A DNA stretch of 64,000 bases from assembly GCA_947396885.1 (NCBI GenBank), contig OX377204.1, positions 39,517,975 to 39,581,974 on the forward strand, read 5' to 3'. This DNA comes from Heligmosomoides polygyrus polygyrus (Eukaryota; Nematoda; Chromadorea; Rhabditida; Heligmosomidae). Position numbers and translations under genes: made by a program. Numbering within the stretch: the first letter of the stretch is position 1; each line of letters begins with the position of its first letter. This document shows, in pieces, positions 22,516 through 34,034 of the stretch. Under the pieces are notes generated by a model that saw only the letters and a list, made by a program, of their open reading frames with translations, searched no databases and was not told where the DNA came from.

Positions 22516-22563
22516 AGTTCGAGAGAACTACACACGTGATAGAGTGTGTAGTTCTCTCGAACT
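22516..22563. repeat. perfect 20-bp inverted repeat, 8-bp loop
   Basis: The arms AGTTCGAGAGAACTACACAC (22516-22535) and their exact complement (22544-22563) flank GTGATAGA. The related LINE copy at about 32140-32190 has only a weak quasi-palindrome at this place. Confidence 0.95.
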
Positions 22564-23909
22564 ATTGTTTTCACATTGTCTGTCCACGGCTCTGCTTGCC
22601 GATTTCGTAACGTACAGGCTTCGTAATGCCGAGTTCCGGCCGTGCAGCTTGACGTATCGAGTCAGTCTTCCTAGTTTCATTGACAGTTGTGACTATCGGT
22701 AACCGTACGCGAGAAATCACAGCTGCTTCCTTCTCTTTCGTTCGCACCACTTAATTCTCCGTGCACCGCATTGCTCGACCTGGCCTCGGAGGGGCGATTT
22801 ATAAAGTGCAGGACAGCGGTCGATGCTGTGATCCGGCCGTCTCATACTGCACGATGCACGATGCATGACAAGATTTCGGTCGCGATCTTTCACAAGGACG
22901 AAGTCAACTTGCGTTTTGGAATTCTCACTATAGTATGAGATGCGGTGGGAGTTGCGTTTCCGAAACGCGGTTCACTACGGTGAGGTTATGCGACTCCGCA
23001 TAACCATGAATATGCTCACCATTGGCGTTACGTGACCGGTATCCGAAACGACCATGACAGCTGTAACCATCTTTCGCAGCACCTACGTGCCCATTAAGGT
23101 CACCAGCGACTATGATGACATCTTTCAACGGCACCTCTGCTGTCTTCTCATCAAGCAGGGTCCAAAACTCATCCTTGGCTTGATCGGAGCAGCCAGTCTG
23201 CGGAGCATACGCAGAGAAGAAGTGATAGAGTCGCTGTTAAGTGGCGACAACGATCTTCATCAACCGATCGTCAAGGAGTTCGTCACATACAATAGAGTCT
23301 CGGAAACGTTAGGGACGATTATTCTGACACCTCTGGTGCCCCCGGGGACTTAGACTTACGTAGAACGGCTAGAACGGCCAGCCATGCAGCCCTCGCCCTA
23401 TGTCTCTTGACCTGCACTAGGAGCGCCTCGTCTCCTGCACCGCCCAGAAATCAACTCTTCTTTGCTATCACTGCTTCTAGCTGCTCGAACGAATGGCCCA
23501 TAAACGCACCCCACGCGGGTCCTGCTTACGTTATGGAACTTTCGGGCTTCGTCGGTTGCCCGCGATGTCGTCCTCACATGAGCGACCCTTGCTTACTTCT
23601 CATACTCGCCGGGCATGGCAAGTTCGCGTCGGCTCCCACGGAAGCAGCACTATTTCGAAGTACGTGAGCTAGCATACACAATGTCGACGTGGAATCTCCG
23701 AAGGCAGGCCTTCCACAAGGGCATTTCGCCAGCAATTGAGTGTCCGTGCTCAGCTTAGCCCGCAAAGGCGTGCAGTTTTCAGTGGCAGAACGTGGAGGAA
23801 CGGACAATACAACCAGCCGTAATATAAATAAAAAATAAATAAATGAATAAAGTGAACCTCCAAGGCTCCAGAGATGTTCACATGTAGAGCCATTCCTGCT
23901 ATATACCAT

Positions 23910-24775
23910 TTTCAGGTCGAATTGGACACCTATCGAATCAAATTGGACACTTTTCAAATCAAATTGAACACTGTTCTAAGCTAACTTAAGACTTCTGAAA
24001 TCATATCGAACTCTTCCAAATGGAAATGAGCTTCTTCTACATTAGATTAAATACTCTCCAAAAAAGCTAGAATAATTTTTTGTAAAGGAGAATTTTAGTA
24101 TGATTTCTTGGAAGTTTTAATTCATTTAACCAATAAGTGAACACTTTGTTTAAAATTTCGTAGAATTCTCATTTTTTGAAAATGAAATGGTTTAGAGCTC
24201 GTTCTAAAGAGCAGGAGGACGACAATTTTATGATGCCAGAAGAAAAGATTGCGTCGTGCACTCGTCCGAAACGTCGCGATTTTTATTCGATTGATAGCGA
24301 AATTGTTGTTAGCATGGAGTTTCACACCTGTACGCGATACAACAAAAGCATTTGTAAAGAACACATATTCTCACTCTGATGCTTCACGTGAGCAGCGTTT
24401 ACACTATCAATCAAATAAAATTACAAAATGCTTTTCGAGCGCGTGGTGCGATCCGGTTTTTTAATGCACTAAATGGCTGTTGCCTTGTTGCGCTAAACAA
24501 AATTTAATTTATCGCTTTTTCTCAGAAAGTAAAAATTTTATAAAATTATTGCGCTCATTCGGGCAGCTGTATTTCAAAAAAATCAAAAAAAAAATGTTAT
24601 TCCAAATTCTCCTTGAGTAAAAAATTATTCTAACTATCTTGGGGAGTCCGTAGTTTACCTGAAAGAAGCATGTTTCAATTCAGAAGACGTTCAATTTGAT
24701 TTCAAAATTCTTAGGCTAGCTCAGAAGAGTGTCCAATTTGATTTTGAAAGTGAGCGATTCGACGTGAAAATGGTA
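23910..24775. mobile_element. foldback element of the AATTGRACAC family, copy 1
   Basis: The outer 250 bp of each side are inverted copies. The left begins TATACCATTTTCAGGTCGAA, and the right reads the same in reverse complement with TATACCATTTTCACGTCGAA. The arms are themselves made of degenerate 21-24-bp steps such as AATTGGACACTTTTCAAATC. The centre holds a core (GATTGCGTCGTGCACTCGTC, then CGATTTTTATTCGATTGATA) shared with other foldbacks in this window. No protein is encoded. Confidence 0.8.
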
Positions 24776-25916
24776 TACATCGCTCAAACTCGACGATACT
24801 CCAGACGCTCTCTGTCTCCGGCCTGTAGGGAAGCGGCTATTCAGTTTCGAGTAACTCGTAAATGGGTGGACTGATCTTCATTATTAGTTTGGTTCTGTTG
24901 TGCTTTGCATTTGTGGTGGAGTAAGATTCTATCTGATGTCTGCCTTATCCTGCGTAATAAAGAGTAATAGCAATAGTGTTGGCCAGACCATAAAACTACC
25001 TCCAAGGACTGCTTCCATCGCAAAATCAATCCACAAGATAAGACACAAGGCTATGGCCAACCCAGTGAGCCCCGACGGTAACCTTACGTGACCTTAGGTG
25101 AGTATGACGTGTGTGGGCATCGAAGATCCGTCTATTCCTACTAGAGTACGTGCGTGCAGCGTAAGGAACAGACGTTGGAGCAAATGAATGATCAACATGC
25201 TTTCTAATGAGAATGAAGCTTGACGAAGCATCGTGACGTACTTCCACCTGTGATAGAACAGGTCTGTTTTTCTCCAGCTTGGCCGAGTTGTGGGCAGCTC
25301 CGAATGTGATATACCTATTTGCATAGGCGTGGCTGAACCAGGATTACTACTCATTGTGACAGAAGAGCTATCACGTTGACTACCCATGCTGTGCAGAAAA
25401 AACTCGAGCCTTGACATTCGGAGGAGCTCTTGGGCACTCGGCTGGTTCAAGATTGTGATCCCACCTAAGTCAATCAAGCCTTCCTTCCCTATAAAGTCGA
25501 CGAATTGTTTCCAGAATTATGGTTATTATGTTAAATCAGTGTATTATGTAGAAGTAGACCGCATGGCGCACTCCACGAAAGAAATGAACAACGCCAACGA
25601 TTGCCCTCACTACTTTCTTTTGTTCACTCTTATCAGTCCATTTCAAAACCACCGCTCCCTGAGCTATTTTGAGAACTAAATGTCAGAAAGTCCTCCCGTT
25701 CAGCGAGTCTGTGTTGAGCCCGCTGCGACTGATCGCGACGCGGCGCGACCTTCCCTTCAGCGGCGCGATTCGCCGAATACCGTAACCCAAAATTCCGTCA
25801 AATGTGGTGTTTTGAAGCGGCGGGGTATAAAAGCGATGTGGCGCCGAAAAAAGGAAAATCGATAGGTATGCCGACCTTCACGCCGCACCGCGCGTCGGTG
25901 CAAGTATGAGGCCTAT
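24776..25916. other. stretch without recognisable gene
   Basis: A 127-codon open frame on the minus strand (25477-25094) has no family signature. A TATA-like box (GGGGTATAAAAGCG, about 25823-25836) lies in the GC-rich part. Confidence 0.4.
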
Positions 25917-26063
25917 GTTATACTCCCGCGGGAGCATCCGCGGACGGGCGGGAATCGCGCCGAGATCCCTCACCTGGCCAATCGCCGCGCCCCGCCACGC
26001 CCGTCGTCCGCGGTGCACCCTTCATCCGCGGACGTTCCGCGGATGCTCCCGCGGGAGTATAAC
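25917..26063. mobile_element. 147-bp GC-rich element with 28-bp terminal inverted repeats
   Basis: The ends are perfect inverted repeats starting GTTATACTCCCGCGGGAGCA and ending CCGCGGA. CCGCGGA.CG recurs just inside. It has the size and build of a very small MITE. Flanking target duplication is not clear. Confidence 0.75.
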
Positions 26064-28860
26064 ACTGGCCCAAGGCTCCTAGCGCGCCTACCTCCACGCT
26101 TCCACGTAGTTTAGCCGATAAGAGGAAGAGAGCAAACTTATTCGCCTTCCCTGAATCTGACCGCTCTGGACATTCCCTGCCGCGAAAGGCTGGAGCGCAG
26201 GCCGCTTCTGCGGCGCCGAATCGAAAATCAAATCAGCGGCGGCGGCAACAATGGTGTGAGTCAATATTTCCGCTGCCGCTCCAGCGGTGTCGCCGCCGAC
26301 GACGAGCCCTGCCTCTCTGCCCTATAGTAAAGGATAGGGCCGGGGCGTTGCCGCAGAAGTGTGTGGGGCCTTAAGAAACGATGGCTTAAGACCACAGCTT
26401 TAATACCTGATGCGGGCAGCTGAGAACCAACCTCAAAGTGAACCATGACAGGTGTGACAAGCGTATGTCAAGAGACTTATAAATCAGACGCTTTACAAGT
26501 CGTCAGGGCTATTTGCAGTCACATGCCCGTCAAGCCTCTAAAGCAGCGGATACTTTTGCATTCGGCGCTCTCGATTAGTAAGCATCTAATCGCGTCTCGT
26601 TCTCGTGCTCGGTTTCCGTTTTGATGAAGTTTTCTAGTTCTGAGAAGAACGGAAGAGGTGACACAGGCTTAACAATCCGCACTTTGAGGTGCCTCCGAGC
26701 GAGGGTGAGCGTGTTTCCACATTGCTCTTCTACTCCTCAACGAAACTCCCCTCCTCTTTCCCTTAACTCCCTAACTCGTCTCCTCTGAAAAGGCGCACTC
26801 TTCGCTTTGATTCAATTCCCCACTTGCTCCAGTACCGGATTGCCCTTCAAGGACGGCTGCGACCGGAACGGCCACGGAATAGCGCTGTTCAAAGGAACTG
26901 CGCGTTGATTCCACTTCGGCACACATCGAGCTCTGTAAAAGCTCCTCGCAGCGCCTATACAGCTGGGCTTTTCTAAAATTGCGTGCGATTTTCCTCTCTT
27001 CGGTGCACTACTAGGCATGTAATTGCCAAATGATCGAAACGAAACGCCCCTTTGGCAACACAGCACCACTCCGATTCGTACCTTCAGTTTGCTGCCGCCT
27101 AAAACCCGTGAACGACCAGGCTCTATGCACGGCACAAGGTGAGCCTTAGAAGCAGATCGCACAGTCTTTCCGCTGGGCCGTAGGAGTTGTTTCGGTCGGC
27201 ACCTTCACTGCTCTCTTCACAGTTGCGTTTTGCGAACCGAGTCTTTAGTGAGGCATGGAAGCGATGGGCACCAAGAGCTCTTCAAACAGGATCGCAGTAA
27301 GACAAACCCGGTCAGGAGTGTGTCTTTTTCGGTGTTCCAATAAGTACCTCTTTGCTGTCAGTTGAAACACTAATATTCGTCTTAGGTGACTCGTGAGATA
27401 TGTAGTACTGTCAAAGCATAAAACCAGAACTTGCTCGGAGCAGCAGAACTTTCATGGTTTCATTTGGGCCAAAGCAAATTTCAAAGCTCATTAGCGCAAT
27501 AAGCTCTAAATTTTCTCACCTTGAAGCTCGGACGTTTCGATCACACGCCTCGCGTGTTTCTTCGCCGACGAGGTTTCTAGGTTAGTGTGCTCTGAGAACG
27601 ACAACAGGGTCGAAATGTCAATCCATTAATAGGAACTCTTCCCAAAAACGTTGTTGGCAAATACGCATAAGGACAAATAGTTCTCATAAAGGCATGGAAT
27701 CCAAATCCGGGAGATCTGCTGCGGTAGGTCGTAAGAAAGCATAGCACTCGCCCCAGTCCAACTCAGCTGATTGTTAGCGACTTCTGCCCGTGTTCCACCG
27801 TGTCCGAAACAAAGAGCTCAGGATCAATGAGATTGTGAAATGGCTGGAACTTCTTCTTGAACCAGTTGGGGGCGTCGAGATCATTTCCTTTACAAGTACT
27901 GTAAAAGATGACAGCTGAACAGCAGTTAATACAGAGTTGTGAAAAGAGTAGGCACTATGCATAGTACCTCATTGGTGGAGGCATGCGATCCGTAGATTAA
28001 GAAGAACGGCTGAAGCCCTGTTGGCTGGCTGATGAACCACAAGCATTCCTTCTCCTTTATACGGAAGTCGTGTGTCTCTGCACTGCTTCCTAATTAGTGC
28101 CGACAAGTAGCATAAGCGATTACCGTCATAGCAAGCGCCAGCGAGTTTTTTTTTAAATAAGCATCTGGATGACTTAGTTCAAATATCCACATAGTATCAC
28201 AGAAGGTAGTTCTAGCTATTGTATTTCCTGATTAATTGTTCTGATCCGCTGGGTCTAACGGAATTATATGCACGCACACACTTTAAGTGCTGCATAAGGA
28301 GCGTGTTGTTTTTAAAGAAACAAGCATTTTGTGGAGAAAATTGTCTTTTTGAGTGTTAGATCATTTCTCGTGCTTAACCGAAGGTCCATAGTAACAGGAA
28401 GAGATATGTCATGTTGGAGGTCGTACAAGTTTTAACACCGAGATATAGGTTATCTTAAGATGCCACCGGCCTACCTTTTCGAGTGAAACGAGCTAAAAAC
28501 GTTTCCAAGGTCGCGCCACCTCCCTGCTACACAACAGCGCTTAGCTCCGGAATGTCTGGGTTGCATTACGCCGCGCAAGTGTAAGGCCTCAGAGGAACCA
28601 TGTGGTCTCGATATCCCTGCCACTGCCACCGGAGTGCCGTACGATTTTTTAAAATTTCTTTGCTGAAGCTGGCTTCCCTTAGCATGTCTGCTTTCTAAGT
28701 TTCCTAAAATTTTATCCTGACTAGTAATTGCAATAGTATGGGCTGCTTCTCTTCCAAAAGAGTTAACAGAAATCATGACGGCCTTACATAGTTATTTGAA
28801 ACACACATCTCTAGGAGTTTTTAATACTACTCATTCCAAGGCCAACTGTGTATGTATGTA
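26064..28860. other. 2.8 kb without confirmed gene
   Basis: A GC-rich stretch ends in CAACAATGGT|GTGAGT (ATG at 26251), which could be a first exon donating after two codon bases. No downstream exon could be tied to it. A 116-codon minus-strand frame at 27162-26812 is open but unidentified. Confidence 0.35.
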
Positions 28861-29570
28861 TCACCTGTATCACCTGTCGTCCCGACAGGCTCGACTTGCT
28901 CGAGCGGACGCCAGCAGCGTTCCATTCGTCCCTCTCGCGTGCCACAGTGCTCCAATGGATCCTCCTCGCTCGAGGGACACGAAGAGCGTCATATCGGTCG
29001 CTCAGAGCTTTCACAAAAAAGTCCGACCAACGCGTTGGTGAGCGTCCTGGTGTTCTCTTGATATCCGCGGAATCCAGTCGGTGACGGCTCTCGTCCAGCA
29101 GGTGTCTGCGAAGCGCATTACGTGGCCGACCCACCTGATTTTCTACAACTTGGCCCACGCAACAGCGTCTCAGACCTTCGAACGTCGGCGAAGCTCGGAA
29201 CTCCGGAGGTCTTCTCTCATTTGCGTGAGTCGTTTCACTCCGAGCATCGTCCTCTCGATTCCACGCTGCGCGACGCTGATCGCGTGTTCATCCTGCTTCC
29301 GTATAGCCCAGGTCTCTGAGGCGTATGTTAGGGCAGGAAGAACAGTAGAGTCGAATAGGTGGGCATGGAGTCGGACGTCCTTCGTCTTCTTCACGACTTC
29401 TTCGACGCTCTTGAAAGCTCCCCAAGCCGCTCGTTTCCTCCTGCTCAGTTCCGGCGCTAGGTCGTTGGCCATATTGACTTCGCGACCCAGATATACGCAG
29501 CTGGAGCATTCGGAGATGTTCGTTCCGTTGAGCGACAATGGGGCAACAAAAACTTGTGCGTTCCTCATGA
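28861..29570 (-). mobile_element. 5'-truncated RTE-type LINE, family B
   Basis: The minus strand encodes the last part of an RTE reverse transcriptase: LNGTNISECSSCVYLGREVN, then RKRAAWGAFKSVEEVVKKTK, STVLPALTYASETWAIRKQD and IERTMLGVKRLTQMREDLRS. After a frameshift near 29160 it gives DIKRTPGRSPTRWSDFFVKA. The 3' end has TGATACAGG repeats. Identical TGTATGTATGTA words flank it (28849-28860 and 29571-29582), fitting a 12-bp target duplication. It differs clearly in protein sequence and tail from the family A copies. Confidence 0.85.
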
Positions 29571-29631
29571 TGTATGTATGTAGTATGCGCAAAACGTATA
29601 AAGACGATAAAGGTCCTCCTATTAAGTGTTG

Positions 29632-29945
29632 AAGCGTGTGGAGCGCAAACGGAAAGGTGCCGACTATCGCGTGCACCTGTTTCCAGATTCTTGGTTCGGA
29701 TTACCAGCCCAGGCCAACAAAGGCTTCCATCCCTGCGTGGTCGGTGAATTGTTACCAGACTCGCCTGGGAAGGATAAATCACTGACCAGGATAAATCACC
29801 ACTGTTCATCGGCCGATCACCGCGAATTTTGCTTTTGTACAGGCCAAATCGCCTACAAGACGTCACACAGAAATAGAATGCGTGGCGCTCCCTAAAAGGG
29901 AATGACTAATGCTCTCCTTTATGGCACTTTATCCTTTATCCTTTA
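29632..29945 (+). mobile_element. tRNA-derived SINE
   Basis: The 5' part resembles tRNA promoter boxes. The body reads CCAGGCCAACAAAGGCTTCC-like, then a TTGTTACCAGACTCGCCTGG-like segment. The 3' tail is TTTATCC repeats. An internal GGATAAATCACTGACCA piece is duplicated at about 29770-29805. Confidence 0.8.
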
Positions 29946-30283
29946 TGTAAGTCAATTCGTTTATGAATTGCGCCAGCATTTCACTTTCGCGAGGTCTCGT
30001 AAAGACTACTTGAATGTGTGTTTGCCCCATAAAACAATATTGCTCTAGATAAACGTGATACAAGAAAGTATTCTATGGTTCCTAGACGCGTGCAGTATTA
30101 TACTGGATCGTCATCGTCATCATAAATCAAGGAATGGAATGATTCTTCGTCCTCGACAGGTCGTTAACATTAAGCCATTATTCAGTCTGCAAGCGAGAAT
30201 CGGCGACCCCCCAAACGTGACCCGCCGGTCTTTCACTTTTGAATGAGCCTATTGTAGAACGAGAATGCTGGATTAGGCAGTCC

Positions 30284-30577
30284 GTAGGAGCGTGGTAGAG
30301 CAGTCGGGCGAGGTGCCGGATGTCGTCCGCCCGATTCCAGGTTCCTGGTACGGATTTCCTGCCCAGGCCAACCCAGCATTCCTCCACTGCTAGGGCGGGG
30401 AACTTATACCAAACTCACGTGGGCGGTATAAAACAATGACTCATCCATCCGCTGGTTCCGCATGGCATTGCATAAACCAAGTACGCATTCAAGTTGCTTC
30501 CACGACGGTAAGTGGAATGCGTGGCTCATCCCCAATAGGATTGACTATCGAAGTCTCTTATCCTTTTTATCCTTTAT
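30284..30577 (+). mobile_element. tRNA-derived SINE
   Basis: This copy keeps a good A-box-like word (GCGTGGTAGAGCAGTCGGGC) and the common body and tail (GGAATGCGTGGCTCATCCCC, then TTATCC repeats). Confidence 0.8.
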
Positions 30578-30880
30578 GAAGTCCGTGTGACCCGTAAGAG
30601 TCCACTTCAGTCACGCTCTCGAACAAAATCAGTGCTAGTGGTCTGTCCCAAATAGATTGAGCTCGAAATTCTTGTTAGTGATAGTGACGCAGAAGCCACT
30701 ATCAATTGCAAGGACTATTAGCAGTAATACAGAAAGCGATATAAGCGACCAATTGCTCTCCAAAGGGTCTCTCACTCGAAATGATTCCGATTTTCATGCG
30801 TCGCGTCCCATGATTAGCTCGTCGCACGAATTTGTCTGCGAAGCACTGCTTTGTTTTACCACGAATACATTTTTGCACAA

Positions 30881-33800
30881 ACGGTGGCGATGTCCGTTCC
30901 TCCACGTGGTGCCACTGGAAACTGCCCGCTCTGCGAGCTAAGCCGAACACGGACATTCGATTGCAGGTGACAGGCCCTTGTGACAGGCCGGCCTACGATA
31001 ACCCATGTCACATCACTTGGTTCATGACATTGCAAGTTTTTCGAGATAGTGCTACGGCGTCCGCGGGAGCCGACGCGCACTCGCAAAGCCCGGCGAGTGT
31101 GAGAAGTACATATGCGAGGGTCCCTGATGCGAGGACGGCATCGGGGGCAACTGAGCTAGTCCGAAAGTCCCGCAACGTAAGCAGGACCCGCGTGGCAACA
31201 CTGAATGTGGGTACGTTGACGGGCCGCTCGTGCGAGTTGGTTGAAGCACTGGAGCGTAGAAGTGTTGATCTCTGTGCGGTGCAGGAGAAGAGGTGGTCCT
31301 GCCGCAAGTCAAGGGACATAGAACGTGGCTTCAAAGCCGTTTTATGTGGAAGTCCCAGGAGCACCAGTGGCGTCGGAATAATCGTCTCTTAACGATTTCG
31401 TGACTCGATTGTAAGCGTCGAGCGCTTTGACGATCGATTGATGAAGATCGTTGTCGCCGCTAAGGAGCGACTCTATTATTTCTTCTCTGCGTATGCTCCG
31501 CAGACTGGCTGCTCCGATCAAGCCAAGGATGAGTTTTGGAACCTGCTTGATGAGAAGACAGCAGAGGTACCGTCGAAAGATGCCAACATAGTCGCTGGGC
31601 ACGTAGGTGCTACGAAAGACGGGTACAGCTGTCATGGTGGTTTCGGATACGGGTCTCGTAACGCCGATGGTGAGCGTATTCTTGAGTATGCGGAATCGCA
31701 TAGCCTCACCATTGTGAACACCGTTTTCCGAAAACGCGACTCGCACCTTGTCTCATACTACAGTGGGAGTACCAAGACTCATATAGATTTTGTCCTTGTG
31801 AGAGATCGCGACCGGAGTCTTGTCACAGACGCGAAGTCGTGCCGTATGAGACGGTCGCACCACAGCACCGACCGCTGATCTGCACTTTGAAGATCGCCCC
31901 TCCGAGGCTGAAGCAGGTCGAGCGACGCGGTGGAGCAAGAATCAAGTGGTGGCGAATGAGAGAGAAGGAGGCAGCTGTGATTTCTCGCGTGCGGTTACCG
32001 ACAGTCACGACTGTCGACGAAACTTGGAAGAAGGCGACCGACGCGATTCGTCAAGCTGCACAGTCGGAACTAGGCATTACGAAGCCTGGGCGACGGAAGG
32101 TCGACAAGCAGGCCTGGCTGTGGACAGATGACGTGAAAGCAAAAGTGCGAGAGAAGAAGTCGCTCTATCACGTGTTTCTCGGCGAAAAGACGGCCGATAA
32201 CTGGCGGAAGGACCAAGACGCGAAGAAAGCTGCAAAGAAGCTGTTGCAAAAGCCACTCATTATGGCGATGTTAACGAGAAGCTCGAGTCGCGCGATGGTG
32301 AGCGGTATCTGTACCGACTTGCAAATTTTCGCCATCGGCAGACCGAGGACATTGAAGTTTTTCGGCATCAAAGATAAGAATGGCGTCTTCTTATGAACCG
32401 CAAGAAGGCATTGAAGCGATGGCGCGACTACTTTGAGGAAATCTCTACGGTAGAATTTCCTCATTCAACCATCCCTTCTACGGCTCCATAAGAAGACGGC
32501 TCCAACCCACGGCCCCGTTCAAATGATCACCGTGGAGGAGATTGAAGCGGCTTTGAAGAAGATGAGGCCAGGCAAAGCGACTGGGCCCGATGACGTGGCA
32601 GCTGATTTATGGAAGTCCAAGTACTAGTACCCTGCTGAGTGGTTGGCGAAATTCTTTAATCAGGTTGTGGCGGAGGAGAAAGTCCCTGAGAGTTGGCGCC
32701 AAAGCACGACGATTCCGATTTGGAAGAAGAAGGGCAGTCCTGCAGACTGCTCCAATTACCGTCCGATTCGCTTGCTTACGCACAGCATGAAGATCTTTGA
32801 GCCAATTGTCGATGGACGAATTCGAGACATCGTCCAGCTTACCAGCAACCAGTGCGGCTTCGTGGCTGGCTGTGGCACCGTTGATGCCATTTACGCCGCC
32901 CGCTTCCTGATAGAGAAGCATCGTGAGAAACAGAAGGCAGTGCATATCGCCTTCCTCGACATGGAGAAGGCCTTTGACCGCGTACCGCGTGAAGTGATAT
33001 GGTACGCCTTGCGACATCATGGAGTTCCCGAAGAGCTCATAGAGTGGGTGCGAATTCTCTACTCTTGTCCAAAGAGTCGAGTTCAAGCTGCAGCTGGAAC
33101 CTCGATGGAGTTTCCCATTTCTGTCGGAGTACACCAGGGTTCTGCGCTTTCCCCACTCCTTTTTGTTGTCGTGATGGACGCCATTACACGAGATCTTCAG
33201 AAGCCAGTCCCCTGGACACTGCTTTATGCTGATGACGTAATGCTCGCTAGCGAAAATAAAGGTGAACTCGAGCGAGAGGTGCAAGCTTGGTGTGATCGCT
33301 TGGAGTGTTTTGGACTCAGATTGAACGTGAAGAAGACCGAGTATCTAACGACTGACGTTAATGAGACCAGCTCCATCAAGGTTAACGGCATCGAGCTTCC
33401 ACGCACTGCGGTCTTTAAGTACCTGGGATCAGCAGTCGCGTCTGACGGCAAACTGATGGTCGAAGTGAATTCACGCGTGAGTGCAGCTTGGTCCAAGTGG
33501 CGTTCGTTGACTGGCGTGCTCTGCAATAGGAAGATACCAGAGCAGCTGATGTCGAAGATCTACAGGGCAGTCGTCCGGCCGGTAGCAATGTAAGGCGCTG
33601 AGTGTTGGCCAGCGACCAAGGAAGTTGAAACGCGCCTCAGCGTCATGGAGACGAAGATGCTGCGCTGGACGGCTGGAGTCACGCGCATGGACCGCATCCG
33701 AAACGATGTCATTCGGCAGAAGTTCGGTGTCGCGCCGATAGCGGACAAGATGCGCGAAGCTCGCTTACGATGGTACGGCCACGTTCTGCGTGGAAGGGAA

Positions 33801-34020
33801 GACAGCGTCCGCAAGATAGGCTTAACTTCGAGGTAATAGGAAAGCGGCCTAGAGGGCGCCCGAAGCAGAGATGGGCTGATACGTTACATAAGGACTTGAA
33901 AGTAGCTGGTGTCCACCTTGATCTAGCTCTGGATCGGGAAAGGTGGCGCCATGACACCAGAATAGCGGACCCCGCCACGAAGCGGGACAAACGGTGAAGA
34001 AGAAGAAGAAGAAGAAGAAG
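30881..34020 (+). mobile_element. near full-length RTE-type LINE (family A)
   Basis: The 3140-bp element is flanked by the perfect 14-bp target duplication ACATTTTTGCACAA (30867-30880 and 34021-34034). It ends in a (GAA)n tail, 33996-34020. The 5' end coincides with that of the older copy at 20111-23814, so both may be full length. This is a recent insertion by LINE standards, yet the coding region already has lesions. Confidence 0.93.
31182..33985 (+). pseudogene. RTE endonuclease/reverse transcriptase pseudogene
   Basis: The endonuclease domain starts near 31182 (SRTRVATLNVGTLTG, then VQEKRWSC) and continues YAPQTG, but its DLNG motif is missing: a 12-bp gap at about 31598 gives IVAGHVGATKDG. 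The DHRPL-type end reads APQHRPL. Frame breaks lie near 31390, 31840 and 32250. The reverse transcriptase runs 32526-33985 with fingers (GKATGPDDV), palm (FLDMEKAFDRVP) and the catalytic YADD at 33225-33236, all intact. Two nonsense codons interrupt it: TAG 32625-32627 (for Trp) and TAA 33591-33593 (for Tyr in VAM.GAECW). The C-terminal part (METKMLRWTAGVTRMDRIRN) is present. Confidence 0.9.
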
Positions 34021-34034
34021 ACATTTTTGCACAA

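Larger units (their letters stand above)
20113..23700 (-). pseudogene. RTE endonuclease/reverse transcriptase pseudogene
   Basis: RTE LINEs encode an apurinic-type endonuclease followed by a reverse transcriptase. Readable blocks on the minus strand include the endonuclease core (VIIVAGDLNGHVGAAKDGYS, 23115-23058) with the Asp and Asn of the DLN motif intact. Fingers and palm pieces lie between about 22100 and 21480 (the FLDLEKAFDR-like region near 21750). The post-palm piece CDRLERFGLKLNVKKTENLT lies at 20540-20480. Frame breaks are frequent. The YADD region is lost at the Helitron insertion: the left side stops at LFYADIM near 21470. Confidence 0.8.
20111..23814 (-). mobile_element. RTE-type LINE (family A), minus strand, interrupted
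   Basis: The copy parallels 30881-34020 from its 5' end (CTGGTTGTATTGTCC at 23814 downward) to its 3' tail, which ends in an AAGAAGAAG-type tract at about 20111. The flanks carry similar AT-rich words (ATAAAT on both sides), possibly a decayed target duplication. A Helitron-like element at 20583-21455 splits the reverse transcriptase region. The copy is older than the one at 30881: more substitutions and several indels. Confidence 0.85.

Noticed and set aside
25094..25477. 127-codon minus-strand open frame (contains NQPSAQELLRMSRLEFFLHS)
   Set aside because: It looks protein-like in places, but a frame of this length is expected a few times by chance in 64 kb, splice signals are weak and no family is recognised.
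26812..27162. 116-codon minus-strand open frame
   Set aside because: No motif, no supporting splice sites, and its length is within chance expectation.
28811..29895. Host genes in the overlapping + strand frames at 28775-29632
   Set aside because: These are antisense shadows of the minus-strand LINE coding region and of the SINE.
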